Shown: one piece after another, positions 7,684 through 16,066 of the stretch
Layout of the letters: every line of letters begins with the position of its first letter
Position numbering within the stretch: the stretch's first letter is position 1
Assembly: GCA_017446745.1 (NCBI GenBank)
Contig: JAFSQF010000008.1
Coordinates: 1 to 64,000 of the forward strand
Direction of reading: 5' to 3'
DNA length: 64,000 nt
From: Bacteroidales bacterium
GTDB lineage: Bacteria; Bacteroidota; Bacteroidia; Bacteroidales; P3
The notes under the pieces: generated by a model
Told to the model about the DNA's origin: nothing
What the model saw: the letters and a program-made list of their open reading frames with translations, nothing else
The model's database searches: none
Program-made: the position numbers and the translations under genes

Positions 7684-10412
7684 AACGTCTTGCCCTTAAT
7701 GCTCTTGCCATAGTCCTGTGCTGCTTTTTCGCCGGCCCATCGACAGCGCAGCAGAACTATGACCTTGACCACTTCGACGGTCTGCATTCGGAAGGCCCCA
7801 TGCCCGCCGACCTGCGCATGAGCCTCGACGAACTCTACGCCAGCGACAAACAACGCGTGCGCGACTATAACGATGGCAAACTGCGCAATCGCGACAAGAT
7901 TTTGCGCGCCTCCTACCAGCTGACACGCACCATAGCCTCTGGACGTATACTCTTCGGCGACCCCATAACTCGTATGGTGGAGCGCATTGCCGACACTCTT
8001 CTGAAAGACTACCCCACGCTGCGTGACGAGCTGCGGTTCTATACCATCAAGTCGCCCGACGTCAACGCTTTCGCCACTGGCCAGGGCATGATTTTCGTTT
8101 GCACTGGCCTCATCGCTCAAGTGGAGGATGAGGCTCAGCTGGCTTTCGTCATCAGCCACGAGATTGTGCACTACCTCCGCAAACACTCTATTGAGGAAAT
8201 CTCGCGACGCAAACGCGACAGCGACGATATCGAGGCTGAGACACAGGAAATGCGCGATTTCATCAAGTACCACAACCGCTCGCGCGAGATGGAAAGCGAG
8301 GCCGACAGCATCGGCATCGCTATGTTCTTCCTGCCCAGCCCCTACGACAAGGGGGTGATGAATGGCGTGTTCGACGTGCTTCAGTATGGCTACCTGCCTT
8401 TCGACGAGGTGCCTTTCGACACCGCTTTCTTCAACACGCCCTACTACTCCATGTCCTCCGACTATTTCATGCGTCAGGTGGACCCTATCACGGCACGCGA
8501 CGACTACAACGACTCGCTCTCCACCCACCCCAATATCCTTAAACGTCGCAACGCCACATCGCGCATCATAGGCAACAACAACGGGGGGCACCGCTTCGTG
8601 ACCGTCACCGAGCAGGAATTTATGAAAATCCGCGATCTGGCTCGGTTCGAGTGTGTGCGACAAAACCTTATCTATGCCGAATATGTGCGTGCTTTCTACG
8701 ACAGCTTCCTCCTCCTGCGCGACCACCCCGACAACCTCTTCGTCAACCGGGCCTTGTGTCAGGCCCTCTATGGCCTCTCTAAGTTCAAGACCTACACCAA
8801 CACCAGCAAGGCCGTGGGCGACTACAAGGATTTCGAGGGCGAGGTGCAGCAGTGCTACTACTTCTTCCGACGCATCAAAAATGATGATATGGCCCTTATC
8901 ACCGCTCGCCACCTCTGGAAATGTCTTCTCCGCTTCCCCAACGACAGGCAGATTGCCGACATGACTGCCGATATCTTTGCCGACCTCCATTCCCAATATC
9001 AGATGGACACCGCTTTTTTCTCCGCCACCCCGCCAAGACAGCAACAGGCTGACACTGCCGGCACGGCAAACCTGTCGAAATACGAGCGTCTGAAGCGTAA
9101 AAAGAAGCAACAAAAGGAAGACGATGTGCATGCCTATGCCTTCACCGACCTGATGCAGGATGGCGATGCGTTGACACGCTATATGTCTGAACACCTGAAA
9201 AAAACGGAACAGCCAAAGACTTCGGCTTCCTCGCCAAAGAACCAGCTTGTCTATTGCCCCACCTATTACGTGGTGAGCAAACAAAGCGGCGAGCTGAACA
9301 TCAAACAGTCGAACGCCAACGAGTATGTCCTTAATAACCACATACGCGATGCCGCAGCCCGCAATGGTATCGGCTCGGTCGACTTCTCCGACCAAAGCCT
9401 TCACGACATGACGTCGGCCGAACGCTACAACGAGTGGGTAGACCTCAACGAGTGGGTAGGGGAGTTCTGGCAAACCAAGGGCGATTTCGACATGCACCTC
9501 TCTATGCAGCCAAAAATGAACGCCTTGGCAGCGCACTACGATGCCTCTTCTGTCAATATGTCTGTTGTATTGAACCGCGAAAACCTTACGAACCGCGGCG
9601 CCGATTTCTATGCGTGGTGGATATGGGTCCTGCCCGTAACACCTCTGATCATCAATAAAATTGTGGCTCATAGCGAAGCTACGATGGTCTACAGCCTGCA
9701 GATAGACCTCGGCGAGGGCGCGCATCAGAGCAAGACGGTCCACTTGTATGAACTCAAAGACGAGCCGGCGCGCGTACGCTCTTCGCTCTACGACCATTTC
9801 CTCAACATCGACTTCGACACCCTCACCAAAACCCCGGGCTATATGGGCTCGCGCTTCAATGTGGCGCTTTCGCCCAATACCGGCTTTCGCGTTATTGGCC
9901 TCCTGGCTGCCGCATTCTCATCATTGACTGGCAATGAAGTGGACGAAGCCGGCTCGCCGTTCTCGCTGGGAGCCGATGCCGAACTGGCTTATATTGTGAA
10001 CCGTAGCAGTTCGCTGCAACTTCGAGCCGGCTTTATGGCCACCAGCTACTACGACGACGTCAACAATGACAAGAGGCATGCAATGAACCAGTTCTCCCTA
10101 TCGTTGGGCTGGCGCTGCTATCAAGACCTCGCCCCGCTGGGCTACTATTGGCAGCTGGGCGCCGACCTGCCGATGCTTAAGCTCAAGGAAGCTCCTGCCG
10201 GCCTGAAAGAGTCCTACTCCACGTTTGGCTTGCATCTTGAACTGGGACGCAACCACATCTTCAGAGACCACATCCTCTTCGGCTACTATGTGCGCTACAC
10301 CATTATCCCGGCCTATTTGGGCGATGTCTTCCCCCTGAATGGCGGCTATCGCTCCAGCGCGCTCAGTGCCAACTTCTTCCGGATGGGCATTAATATAGGC
10401 CTGGTGCCGTAA
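7680..10412 (+). CDS. M48-family metallopeptidase with C-terminal predicted outer-membrane beta-barrel
   Basis: 910 residues with a signal peptide ending at STAQQ. The N-terminal part (residues about 90-240) is an M48 zinc peptidase domain: HEIVH (about residues 159-163) supplies two zinc ligands and the catalytic glutamate, and ESEADSIGI (about residue 205) supplies the third ligand, preceded by the usual VNAFATGQGMIFVCTGL. The middle is helical and TPR-like, with a basic coil (KRKKKQQKED). The last 200 residues (from about 715) alternate aromatic and polar residues and end in a run of amphipathic strands closing with FRMGINIGLVP, as in an outer-membrane barrel. Such a fusion would anchor a BepA/LoiP-type quality-control protease to the outer membrane. 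The barrel is a prediction from pattern only. Confidence 0.85.
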   Translation: MKRLALNALAIVLCCFFAGPSTAQQNYDLDHFDGLHSEGPMPADLRMSLDELYASDKQRVRDYNDGKLRNRDKILRASYQLTRTIASGRILFGDPITRMVERIADTLLKDYPTLRDELRFYTIKSPDVNAFATGQGMIFVCTGLIAQVEDEAQLAFVISHEIVHYLRKHSIEEISRRKRDSDDIEAETQEMRDFIKYHNRSREMESEADSIGIAMFFLPSPYDKGVMNGVFDVLQYGYLPFDEVPFDTAFFNTPYYSMSSDYFMRQVDPITARDDYNDSLSTHPNILKRRNATSRIIGNNNGGHRFVTVTEQEFMKIRDLARFECVRQNLIYAEYVRAFYDSFLLLRDHPDNLFVNRALCQALYGLSKFKTYTNTSKAVGDYKDFEGEVQQCYYFFRRIKNDDMALITARHLWKCLLRFPNDRQIADMTADIFADLHSQYQMDTAFFSATPPRQQQADTAGTANLSKYERLKRKKKQQKEDDVHAYAFTDLMQDGDALTRYMSEHLKKTEQPKTSASSPKNQLVYCPTYYVVSKQSGELNIKQSNANEYVLNNHIRDAAARNGIGSVDFSDQSLHDMTSAERYNEWVDLNEWVGEFWQTKGDFDMHLSMQPKMNALAAHYDASSVNMSVVLNRENLTNRGADFYAWWIWVLPVTPLIINKIVAHSEATMVYSLQIDLGEGAHQSKTVHLYELKDEPARVRSSLYDHFLNIDFDTLTKTPGYMGSRFNVALSPNTGFRVIGLLAAAFSSLTGNEVDEAGSPFSLGADAELAYIVNRSSSLQLRAGFMATSYYDDVNNDKRHAMNQFSLSLGWRCYQDLAPLGYYWQLGADLPMLKLKEAPAGLKESYSTFGLHLELGRNHIFRDHILFGYYVRYTIIPAYLGDVFPLNGGYRSSALSANFFRMGINIGLVP

Positions 10413-10444
10413 TAATGGATTATGATTGATAATTTAAATCTATA

Positions 10445-11242
10445 ATGATGAAAAAAATCTTACTTTCTTTAGTGGCGTTGGCTTGCCTTGGCACAGCCAA
10501 TGCGCAGTTCTACAATGTTGGAACTGCCAATCATGCCGGTCGCGTCAATCTTCACATCGGTATCAACAACATTTCGTCGGGTATGACGTACTATTCTCCA
10601 AAGACTGCCGACGACTGGGGTACTTATGGCCTTGTGGAACGCACCCCGGAAAACATAGACTATAAACCCGGTTTCTATGTCGGATTTACTACATCCACCC
10701 TCCGCGACAGGACGGAGACGTTCAAACTCGGTGCCAGTCTTGATGTCTTCTACGGGACCCATAGTACCTCGGCCACTTTCAATGGCTCTGTGGCAAAACC
10801 CAATGCCGTATACGAGTTCGAGAACAAAATCAGCGCCATAGACGTCGCCATTGCCCTTGCCGGCGAGCTGACCCTTGCCGAAAAATTCGGTATCGCTTTC
10901 GACCTGGGACCCTATGTTGATGCTCTTGTCGGGCAGAAGGTGCGCTCGGTTGAGACGGTTGGCGCAGCCTCCAACGAAGTGGATTGGCATGATGCAGAAA
11001 AATCCAGTATGGCTATGCCCAACATCGACTTCGGCATCATGGGCCGCCTGGGCTTCAACTATCATTTCAGTGAGACCATGTGGGTGGGAGCCGCAGCTCA
11101 GTACAACCTCCCAGTCTTCTCCTTCGGCGGCAGCGGCTTCGAAGATGATAGGATAAGGCAAATGGATTACAACTTCTCCTACAAGAGCGACAAACGCAAA
11201 TCATGGGCCTTGATGCTCACTTTCGGCATCGATATAATGTAG
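10445..11242 (+). CDS. Putative outer-membrane beta-barrel protein
   Basis: 265 residues with a signal peptide (MMKKILLSLVALACLGTANAQ). The mature protein is rich in Gly, Tyr, Phe and alternating strands (VNLHIGINNISSGMTYYS, KPGFYVGFTTS, FGIMGRLGFNYHFS) and ends WALMLTFGIDIM with a terminal hydrophobic strand. This is the layout of a small outer-membrane barrel of the OprF/porin-like type. No specific family is recognised. It follows the M48-barrel gene by 32 bases and is likely in the same transcript. Confidence 0.75.
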   Translation: MMKKILLSLVALACLGTANAQFYNVGTANHAGRVNLHIGINNISSGMTYYSPKTADDWGTYGLVERTPENIDYKPGFYVGFTTSTLRDRTETFKLGASLDVFYGTHSTSATFNGSVAKPNAVYEFENKISAIDVAIALAGELTLAEKFGIAFDLGPYVDALVGQKVRSVETVGAASNEVDWHDAEKSSMAMPNIDFGIMGRLGFNYHFSETMWVGAAAQYNLPVFSFGGSGFEDDRIRQMDYNFSYKSDKRKSWALMLTFGIDIM

Positions 11243-11311
11243 CCCTCGTCACTAAAACAGAATATATTGTTGAAAAATACAATTTATTGAGCGCATCTTG
11301 AAAAATGTTGT

Positions 11312-11319
11312 ATATTTGC
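11312..11319 (+). promoter_or_regulatory. -7 promoter element of arcC
   Basis: TATATTTG followed by CAC fits the TAnnTTTG consensus. Its 3' bases also form the start of the left arm of the hairpin at 11317-11351. Confidence 0.6.
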
Positions 11320-11358
11320 ACTTTCTTTCCATGGAGGAAAGGAAGTGCAATTTTTTTG
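11317..11358 (+). terminator. Terminator hairpin that overlaps the arcC promoter
   Basis: A 15-bp stem (arms 11317-11331 and 11337-11351, one G-T pair) with a five-base loop is followed by seven T residues (11352-11358). It would terminate transcripts arriving from the upstream outer-membrane genes. A transcript starting from the embedded promoter would lack much of the left arm. Confidence 0.75.
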
Positions 11359-11381
11359 AATATTAGTCAATTAAACAATAA

Positions 11382-12317
11382 ATGAAGAAACTTGCAGTGG
11401 TCGCTTTTGGCGGCAACGCGCTGCTCCGCAGCGGTCAGAAAGGCACATACAAGGAACAGCTCGACAACGTCGAGCAGACTTGCGAGAGCCTTTGCAATCT
11501 CCTTAAACGTAACTACAATATCGTTATCGGGCATGGCAATGGCCCTCAGGTGGGCAACGTCATGCTGCAGCATGAGGCCGGCCGTGCCAAGGGCATCGAG
11601 GCCATGCCTATGGATTTCTGCGTGGCCGAGACGCAGGGCAGCATAGCCTACATGATTGAGATGGGCCTGCGCAACGTCATGGCACGCCACGACATCCAAC
11701 GCAATGTGGTGACGCTGGTCACCATGGTGGCCGTCAACAAGCTCGACCCCATGTTCCAGAACCCCACCAAGCCCGTAGGCCCCTACTACACCAAGGAACA
11801 GGCCGACGCTCTCGCCGCCGAGACTGGCGCTAAGTATAAGGAAGACCCCAAGGGCAACGGCTGGCGCAAGGTGGTGGCTTCGCCCAAACCGGTGCGTATC
11901 AATAATATCAAGGTCGTCGAGCAACTTGCCAAGCAGGGCAACGTGGTCGTCACCGTGGGCGGTGGCGGTATTCCCTGCGTGGAGGAAAGCGACCGCGTGA
12001 CTGGCGTAGAGGCCGTTATCGACAAGGACCTCGCCAGCGCTCTCTGCGCCATTGAGATTGGCGCCGACGAGTTCTATATCCTCACCGATGTCCCCAAGGT
12101 CTACATCAATTTCCGCAAGGACAACGAACAGGCTCTCGACACCATCACCGTGGCTCAGGCCAAGCAGTATCTTGAGGAAGGCCAGTTCGCCGAAGGCTCC
12201 ATGGCCCCCAAGGTGCGCGCAGCCATCATGTTCGTTGAGCACGGCGGCAAAGAGTGTATCATCACCGAAGCCGGCCAACTCGACAACCCCCACTGTGGCA
12301 CAAGAATAGTAAAGTGA
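11382..12317 (+). CDS. arcC: Carbamate kinase
   Basis: A 311-residue amino-acid-kinase family enzyme that makes ATP and carbamate (then NH3 and CO2) from carbamoyl phosphate and ADP. Visible motifs are the N-terminal VAFGGNALL, IGHGNGPQVGN (about residues 47-57), TVGGGGIPCVE and the ADP-binding GVEAVIDKDLASALCA. The length is standard. It lies 71 bases upstream of an ornithine carbamoyltransferase gene on the same strand, the classic pairing for the last two steps of arginine or citrulline catabolism. No arginine deiminase (arcA) is present in the window. Confidence 0.95.
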   Translation: MKKLAVVAFGGNALLRSGQKGTYKEQLDNVEQTCESLCNLLKRNYNIVIGHGNGPQVGNVMLQHEAGRAKGIEAMPMDFCVAETQGSIAYMIEMGLRNVMARHDIQRNVVTLVTMVAVNKLDPMFQNPTKPVGPYYTKEQADALAAETGAKYKEDPKGNGWRKVVASPKPVRINNIKVVEQLAKQGNVVVTVGGGGIPCVEESDRVTGVEAVIDKDLASALCAIEIGADEFYILTDVPKVYINFRKDNEQALDTITVAQAKQYLEEGQFAEGSMAPKVRAAIMFVEHGGKECIITEAGQLDNPHCGTRIVK

Positions 12318-12388
12318 ACATTTAAAAGCTTTTTTCTCTAGAACCTCTAGAAATCTTTCAATAGAATCACAATTTAAAATCAAATACA

Positions 12389-13390
12389 ATGGCTTATAAT
12401 TTAAGAAACCGTAATTTCCTGAAGATATTAGACTTCAGCCCGAAGGAACTCAACTATCTGCTCGACTTGGCACGCGACCTGAAACGCGCCAAATATGCAG
12501 GCTGCGAGCAGCCCACCCTCACAGGCAAGAACATTGCCCTCATCTTCGAGAAGACCTCCACACGTACACGTTGCGCCTTCGAGGTCGGCGCCAAGGACCA
12601 GGGTGCTCATGTCACCTACCTCGGCCCCACCGGCAGCCAGATTGGCGTCAAGGAAAGCATGAAGGACACCGCACGCGTCCTCGGTCGTATGTTCGACGGT
12701 ATCGAATACCGTGGCTTCAAGCAGGAGACCGTAGAAGAACTGGCTAAATATGCCGGTGTTCCCGTTTGGAATGGCCTCACCAACGAGAGCCACCCCACCC
12801 AGATCCTCGCCGACTTCCTCACCATGCAGGAGCATGTCGACAAACCCCTCAACCAGGTCACTTTCGCCTATGTGGGCGATTCGCGCTTCAATATGGGCAA
12901 CAGCCTCATGGTGGGCGGTGCCAAGATGGGCATGGATGTCCGCATCATAGCTCCTAAGAAACTCCAGCCCGAGCAGTGGCTCATCGAGAAATGCCAGGAA
13001 ATCGCCAAGGAGACGGGTGCCAAGGTCACCGTCACCGACGACCCCGTGGCCGGCGTTAAGGGCTGCGACTTCATCTACACCGACGTGTGGGTGAGCATGG
13101 GTGAGCCAGCCGAGGTGTGGAAAGAACGCATCGACATGCTCATGCCCTACCAGGTCAACGCTCAGATGATGAAGAACACCGGTAACCCCAAGTGCAAATT
13201 CATGCACTGCCTCCCGGCCTACCACAACCTCGAGACCCAGGTGGGCCGCGACGTCAACAAGCAGTTCGGCCTGGATGGCATCGAGGTCACCGAGGAGGTC
13301 TTCGAGAGCGAGAACAGCATCGTCTTCGACGAGGCTGAGAACCGCATGCACACCATCAAGGCTGTTATGGTTGCCACCCTCGGCGACTGA
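12389..13390 (+). CDS. Ornithine carbamoyltransferase (probably catabolic)
   Basis: 333 residues. It has the carbamoyl-phosphate binding motif [13 protein letters not shown] (about residues 52-64), the ornithine-binding loop DVWVSMGEP (about residue 232) and the HCLPAYH motif (about residue 272). The intact SMG loop marks an ornithine rather than N-succinylornithine enzyme. Pairing with arcC suggests the phosphorolytic direction (citrulline to ornithine plus carbamoyl phosphate), i.e. an ArcB role, but an anabolic ArgF role cannot be ruled out from sequence. A hairpin terminator follows at 13434-13476. Confidence 0.93.
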   Translation: MAYNLRNRNFLKILDFSPKELNYLLDLARDLKRAKYAGCEQPTLTGKNIALIFEKTSTRTRCAFEVGAKDQGAHVTYLGPTGSQIGVKESMKDTARVLGRMFDGIEYRGFKQETVEELAKYAGVPVWNGLTNESHPTQILADFLTMQEHVDKPLNQVTFAYVGDSRFNMGNSLMVGGAKMGMDVRIIAPKKLQPEQWLIEKCQEIAKETGAKVTVTDDPVAGVKGCDFIYTDVWVSMGEPAEVWKERIDMLMPYQVNAQMMKNTGNPKCKFMHCLPAYHNLETQVGRDVNKQFGLDGIEVTEEVFESENSIVFDEAENRMHTIKAVMVATLGD

Positions 13391-13433
13391 CATCCGGCGT
13401 TTGATGTGTATTTTGCATCATATTCTTAAAATC

Positions 13434-13476
13434 ATGAAAATTAGGCTGTCACCACTGCGTGTGGCCTAATTTTCAT
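13434..13476 (+). terminator. Hairpin after the ornithine carbamoyltransferase gene
   Basis: Perfect 13-bp stem (arms 13434-13446 and 13464-13476) around a 17-base loop. The right arm ends in TTTTCAT and is followed by AT-rich sequence but not a long T run. Confidence 0.6.
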
Positions 13477-13536
13477 ATTGTTATAAAATTGTTTTCCTGC
13501 CGTCTGTCGGCTTGTTTTGTTGCCGCCTGTCGGCTG

Positions 13537-13557
13537 TCGTGCGACTGCGTCGCACGA
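13537..13557 (+). repeat. GC-rich hairpin in the leader of the YidE-like transporter gene
   Basis: A perfect 9-bp stem (TCGTGCGAC / GTCGCACGA) with a three-base loop, followed by eight A residues and then the transporter ATG at 13575. It is preceded by two copies of CTGTCGGCT. It may be a translational or RNA-stability element; no function is shown. Confidence 0.4.
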
Positions 13558-13574
13558 AAAAAAAACTCCAATCC

Positions 13575-14771
13575 ATGAACTGGCTTATCAACTTATTCAC
13601 CAACGGAGGCGTGGGCACCACTGTGTTGATGCTTTCCGTCTCCATCTTCGCCGGTCTTCTTCTCGGCAAGCTTAAATTCAAGGGCATCACCCTTGGCATA
13701 ACATGGGTGCTTTTCGTTGGCATCCTCCTCAGTGCTCTCGGCGTTAGCTGCAACCACGATATGCTCCATATCATCAAGGAGTTTGGCTTAATCCTCTTCG
13801 TCACTGGCGTGGGCCTCCAGGTGGGGCCGGGCTTCTTCCGCTCGTTCAAGAAAGGCGGTCTGGCCCTCAACATTATGGTCCTTGTGAATGTCGCCCTTGG
13901 TGTTGTCATCACTGTTGTTGTGGCGAAAACCACTGGCGAGAGCCTCTTCGATATGGCCGGTGTCTACACCGGTGCCGTAACCAACACTCCGGGACTTTCT
14001 GCTGCTCAGCAGGCGGTGCGCGACCTCGGCATGACTGATGTGGCCGACCGCCTCGCCAACGGCTATGCCGTGGCCTATCCGCTGGCCGTGGTGGGTATGA
14101 TACTCACCTGCATAGTGCTGCGCCCCCTGTGCCGCATCGACCTCGGGAAAGAACCCGTGGTAGACAACTCGGAACCTTTGCGCGACAAGCAGCCCACCAC
14201 CGATGCTCAGCGGCATAAAGTCACTCTTATACCTATCTTTGTTATCATAGCCATAGGCATAGTGCTGGGCAGTATCCCTATCCCCGTGGGGATGTCGGCT
14301 CCGGTCAAGTTAGGCCTTGCCGGCGGCCCTCTTGTGGCTGCCTTGGTGGGCAGCTGGCTGGGCATTAAGCGCGGATGGTTCACCACCGAGTTCACCGAGA
14401 GCCACGGCATCTGGATGCTTCGCGAGGTGGGTATAGCCCTCTTCCTTGCCGGTGTGGGCCTCGGCGCCGGCTCCAGTTTCGTGAGCACCATTCAGGCTGG
14501 CGGATACATGTGGATTCTCTACGGCTTCATAATCACCGTGGTGCCGCCCATGCTTGTAGGACTTTTCTGCCGGCTGGTGCTCAAGACCGACTACTATACC
14601 CTCATTGGTGCCATAGGAGGTATGCACACCGACCCTCCGGTGCTGGCATTCTCCAACACTGTGGCCCCCGAGGGTTGCAAACTCCCCAACACTGGCTACG
14701 CCACAGTCTATCCCCTCACCATGTTCCTCCGCATCTTCACCGCGCAACTCTTGGTCCTTCTCGCTGTGTAG
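13575..14771 (+). CDS. YidE/AspT-like membrane transporter without RCK_C domains
   Basis: 398 residues from the ATG at 13575 (MNWLINLFTNGG); an in-frame extension to 13512 crosses the leader hairpin and looks non-coding. It has about ten hydrophobic segments arranged as two related halves (residues about 10-170 and 215-395). Each half has the Asp/Ala-exchanger type signature, for example GLILFVTGVGLQVGPGF in the first and GIALFLAGVGLGAGSSF in the second, and TPGLSAAQ against TDPPVLAFSN. Members of the YidE/YbjL/AspT family normally carry two cytoplasmic RCK_C (TrkA_C) domains between the halves and run to about 550 residues; here they are replaced by a short linker. Substrate is unknown; the arcC neighbourhood suggests an amino acid or organic acid. 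Confidence 0.85.
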   Translation: MNWLINLFTNGGVGTTVLMLSVSIFAGLLLGKLKFKGITLGITWVLFVGILLSALGVSCNHDMLHIIKEFGLILFVTGVGLQVGPGFFRSFKKGGLALNIMVLVNVALGVVITVVVAKTTGESLFDMAGVYTGAVTNTPGLSAAQQAVRDLGMTDVADRLANGYAVAYPLAVVGMILTCIVLRPLCRIDLGKEPVVDNSEPLRDKQPTTDAQRHKVTLIPIFVIIAIGIVLGSIPIPVGMSAPVKLGLAGGPLVAALVGSWLGIKRGWFTTEFTESHGIWMLREVGIALFLAGVGLGAGSSFVSTIQAGGYMWILYGFIITVVPPMLVGLFCRLVLKTDYYTLIGAIGGMHTDPPVLAFSNTVAPEGCKLPNTGYATVYPLTMFLRIFTAQLLVLLAV

Positions 14772-14790
14772 TTATTGGTCGGACAGGCAT

Positions 14791-14829
14791 AAAAAAAACG
14801 ATGGAAAGCGTCTTCCATCGTTTTTTTTT
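14791..14829. terminator. Bidirectional terminator between convergent genes
   Basis: A-tract, CGATGGAA stem, six-base loop, TTCCATCG, T-tract. It would serve both the forward transporter gene and the reverse DUF362 gene. Confidence 0.9.
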
Positions 14830-14851
14830 GTTGAAAGAGTTTCAGCGGCGC

Positions 14852-15844
14852 TTATTTCTGGATGCTGACGATGTGGTATTTGCGGGTTCCGAGGCCTATG
14901 GCTTCGGCGTGCTCCACGGTGTGGATGCCGTGCTGCTTGTCGATGCGTTGGCGCAGGCTGGCGGCATTGTCGCCCTCGCTGTCCTTGTGGTTGTAGACCA
15001 GGTCGTAGCAGGCTTGGTCGAGAGCCACGGGGTCGGTAGAGGCCAGGATGCCCATATCCTTCAGCTCGGGGGCGTGGGGGTTGCCGTCGCAGTCGCAGTC
15101 GATGCTGATGTTGTTCATCACGGCGATGTAGAGCACTTTGCCTTTCATATAGTCATGTACGGCAGCAGCTGCCGTGGCCATGCACTCCAGGAATTTGTCC
15201 TGGTTCTCCTCCTTGAGGTTGCTCCATGTGGTGGCGGGGTTGGTGTCTTCGCCGTTGCTGTGGATATAGCATTTGCCGGCAGTGGAGGCCACACCGATGC
15301 TGGCGTTTTTCAGAACGCCACCGAAGCCGCCCATGGCATGCCCTTTGAAGTGGGCCAGGTTGATCATGAAGTCGTAGTTGGCAAGGTTCTTGCCTACGAT
15401 GTCGTACTTGATGTAGGTGGTGTCGCGCACCGGAATCTGCATCTCGCCGTCGGCATCCATGATGTCGACGCCGCCGATAGTGTTGAAACCATGCTCTTCG
15501 ATGGTTTTCATGTGCTTTGCTGTCTCTTGGCGCGATCCGCCGTAGGCGGTGTTGCATTCCACGAGTTTGCCTCCCACGTGCTTCACGAAGTCGCCAATCA
15601 GCTCGGGATGAAGGTAGTTGTTGCCGCCGGCCTCGCCGGTGCTGATTTTCACTGCCACGCGGCCTTCGGCCTTCACGCCGAGGGCTTCGTAGATGTTGAT
15701 GAGAGCCTCGGGGCTGACCTCGGTGGTCATGTACACCGTTGCACCTTCATCTTGGGGCTCCTGAGCCTGTGCTGGCTCACTGTTCTGCTTGCAGCCCACC
15801 AATGCCATGCAGGCTACAGCTGCCATTAAAAAAATCTTTTTCAT
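14852..15844 (-). CDS. DUF362 domain lipoprotein
   Basis: 330 residues with a lipoprotein signal (MKKIFLMAAVACMALVGC, lipobox LVGC). The body is a DUF362 domain: VAVKISTGEAGG, the central INLAHFKGHAMGGFGGVLKN (about residues 163-182, quoted in part) with ASIGVAS following, and the C-terminal DPVALDQACYDLV. DUF362 proteins are often fused to or placed with ferredoxins, but no CxxCxxC cluster is seen here. Biochemical role is unknown. It is exported to the periplasm or outer membrane and appears monocistronic. Confidence 0.88.
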   Translation of the reverse strand: MKKIFLMAAVACMALVGCKQNSEPAQAQEPQDEGATVYMTTEVSPEALINIYEALGVKAEGRVAVKISTGEAGGNNYLHPELIGDFVKHVGGKLVECNTAYGGSRQETAKHMKTIEEHGFNTIGGVDIMDADGEMQIPVRDTTYIKYDIVGKNLANYDFMINLAHFKGHAMGGFGGVLKNASIGVASTAGKCYIHSNGEDTNPATTWSNLKEENQDKFLECMATAAAAVHDYMKGKVLYIAVMNNISIDCDCDGNPHAPELKDMGILASTDPVALDQACYDLVYNHKDSEGDNAASLRQRIDKQHGIHTVEHAEAIGLGTRKYHIVSIQK

Positions 15845-15949
15845 TGTGTTAAAATATTGTTTTCGTTTTCAATTTTTTTTGCAAAAGTACTTCTTTTTTC
15901 GGAAAATGAATCCGGATGCCGCGAAAATTATATGTGTGAGCCTTTTGAT

Positions 15950-15978
15950 GTAGGAGGTCGGGTTTCCCAACCCGACCA
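15950..15978 (-). repeat. REP-like palindrome (GGTCGGGTTTCCCAACCCGACC type)
   Basis: A 10-bp imperfect hairpin of the form GGTCGGGT-TTCC-CAACCCGACC preceded by TAGGA. A related palindrome with the same CCTCCTA tail is found in the other orientation at 62549-62577, suggesting a dispersed family. Confidence 0.45.
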
Positions 15979-16003
15979 ATACCTTTGGCATCGGTTTGTC
16001 TTT

Positions 16004-16066
16004 GCATTGGCAACGTTCGGAGGCATTGCCCACTACTGTTGCAACGCTCGGAGGTGTTGCCCACTA
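16004..16066 (-). repeat. Two tandem ~31-bp repeats at the 3' end of the receiver-like gene
   Basis: Units at about 16004-16034 and 16036-16066 share the core CAACG(T/C)TCGGAGG(C/T)(A/G)TTGCCCACTA. The second unit contains the last codons and stop of the neighbouring gene (16033-17040). Confidence 0.55.

Noticed and set aside
7623..9797. Open reading frame of 724 codons on the minus strand, opposite the M48 peptidase gene
   Set aside because: It is the shadow of a GC-rich forward gene; its translation is rich in His/Val/Gly without domains, and the forward frame has a signal peptide and a catalytic motif.
14375..15829. Forward open frame of 484 codons spanning the transporter end and the DUF362 gene
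   Set aside because: It crosses a strong bidirectional terminator and mirrors the DUF362 lipoprotein gene, which has a lipobox and conserved motifs.
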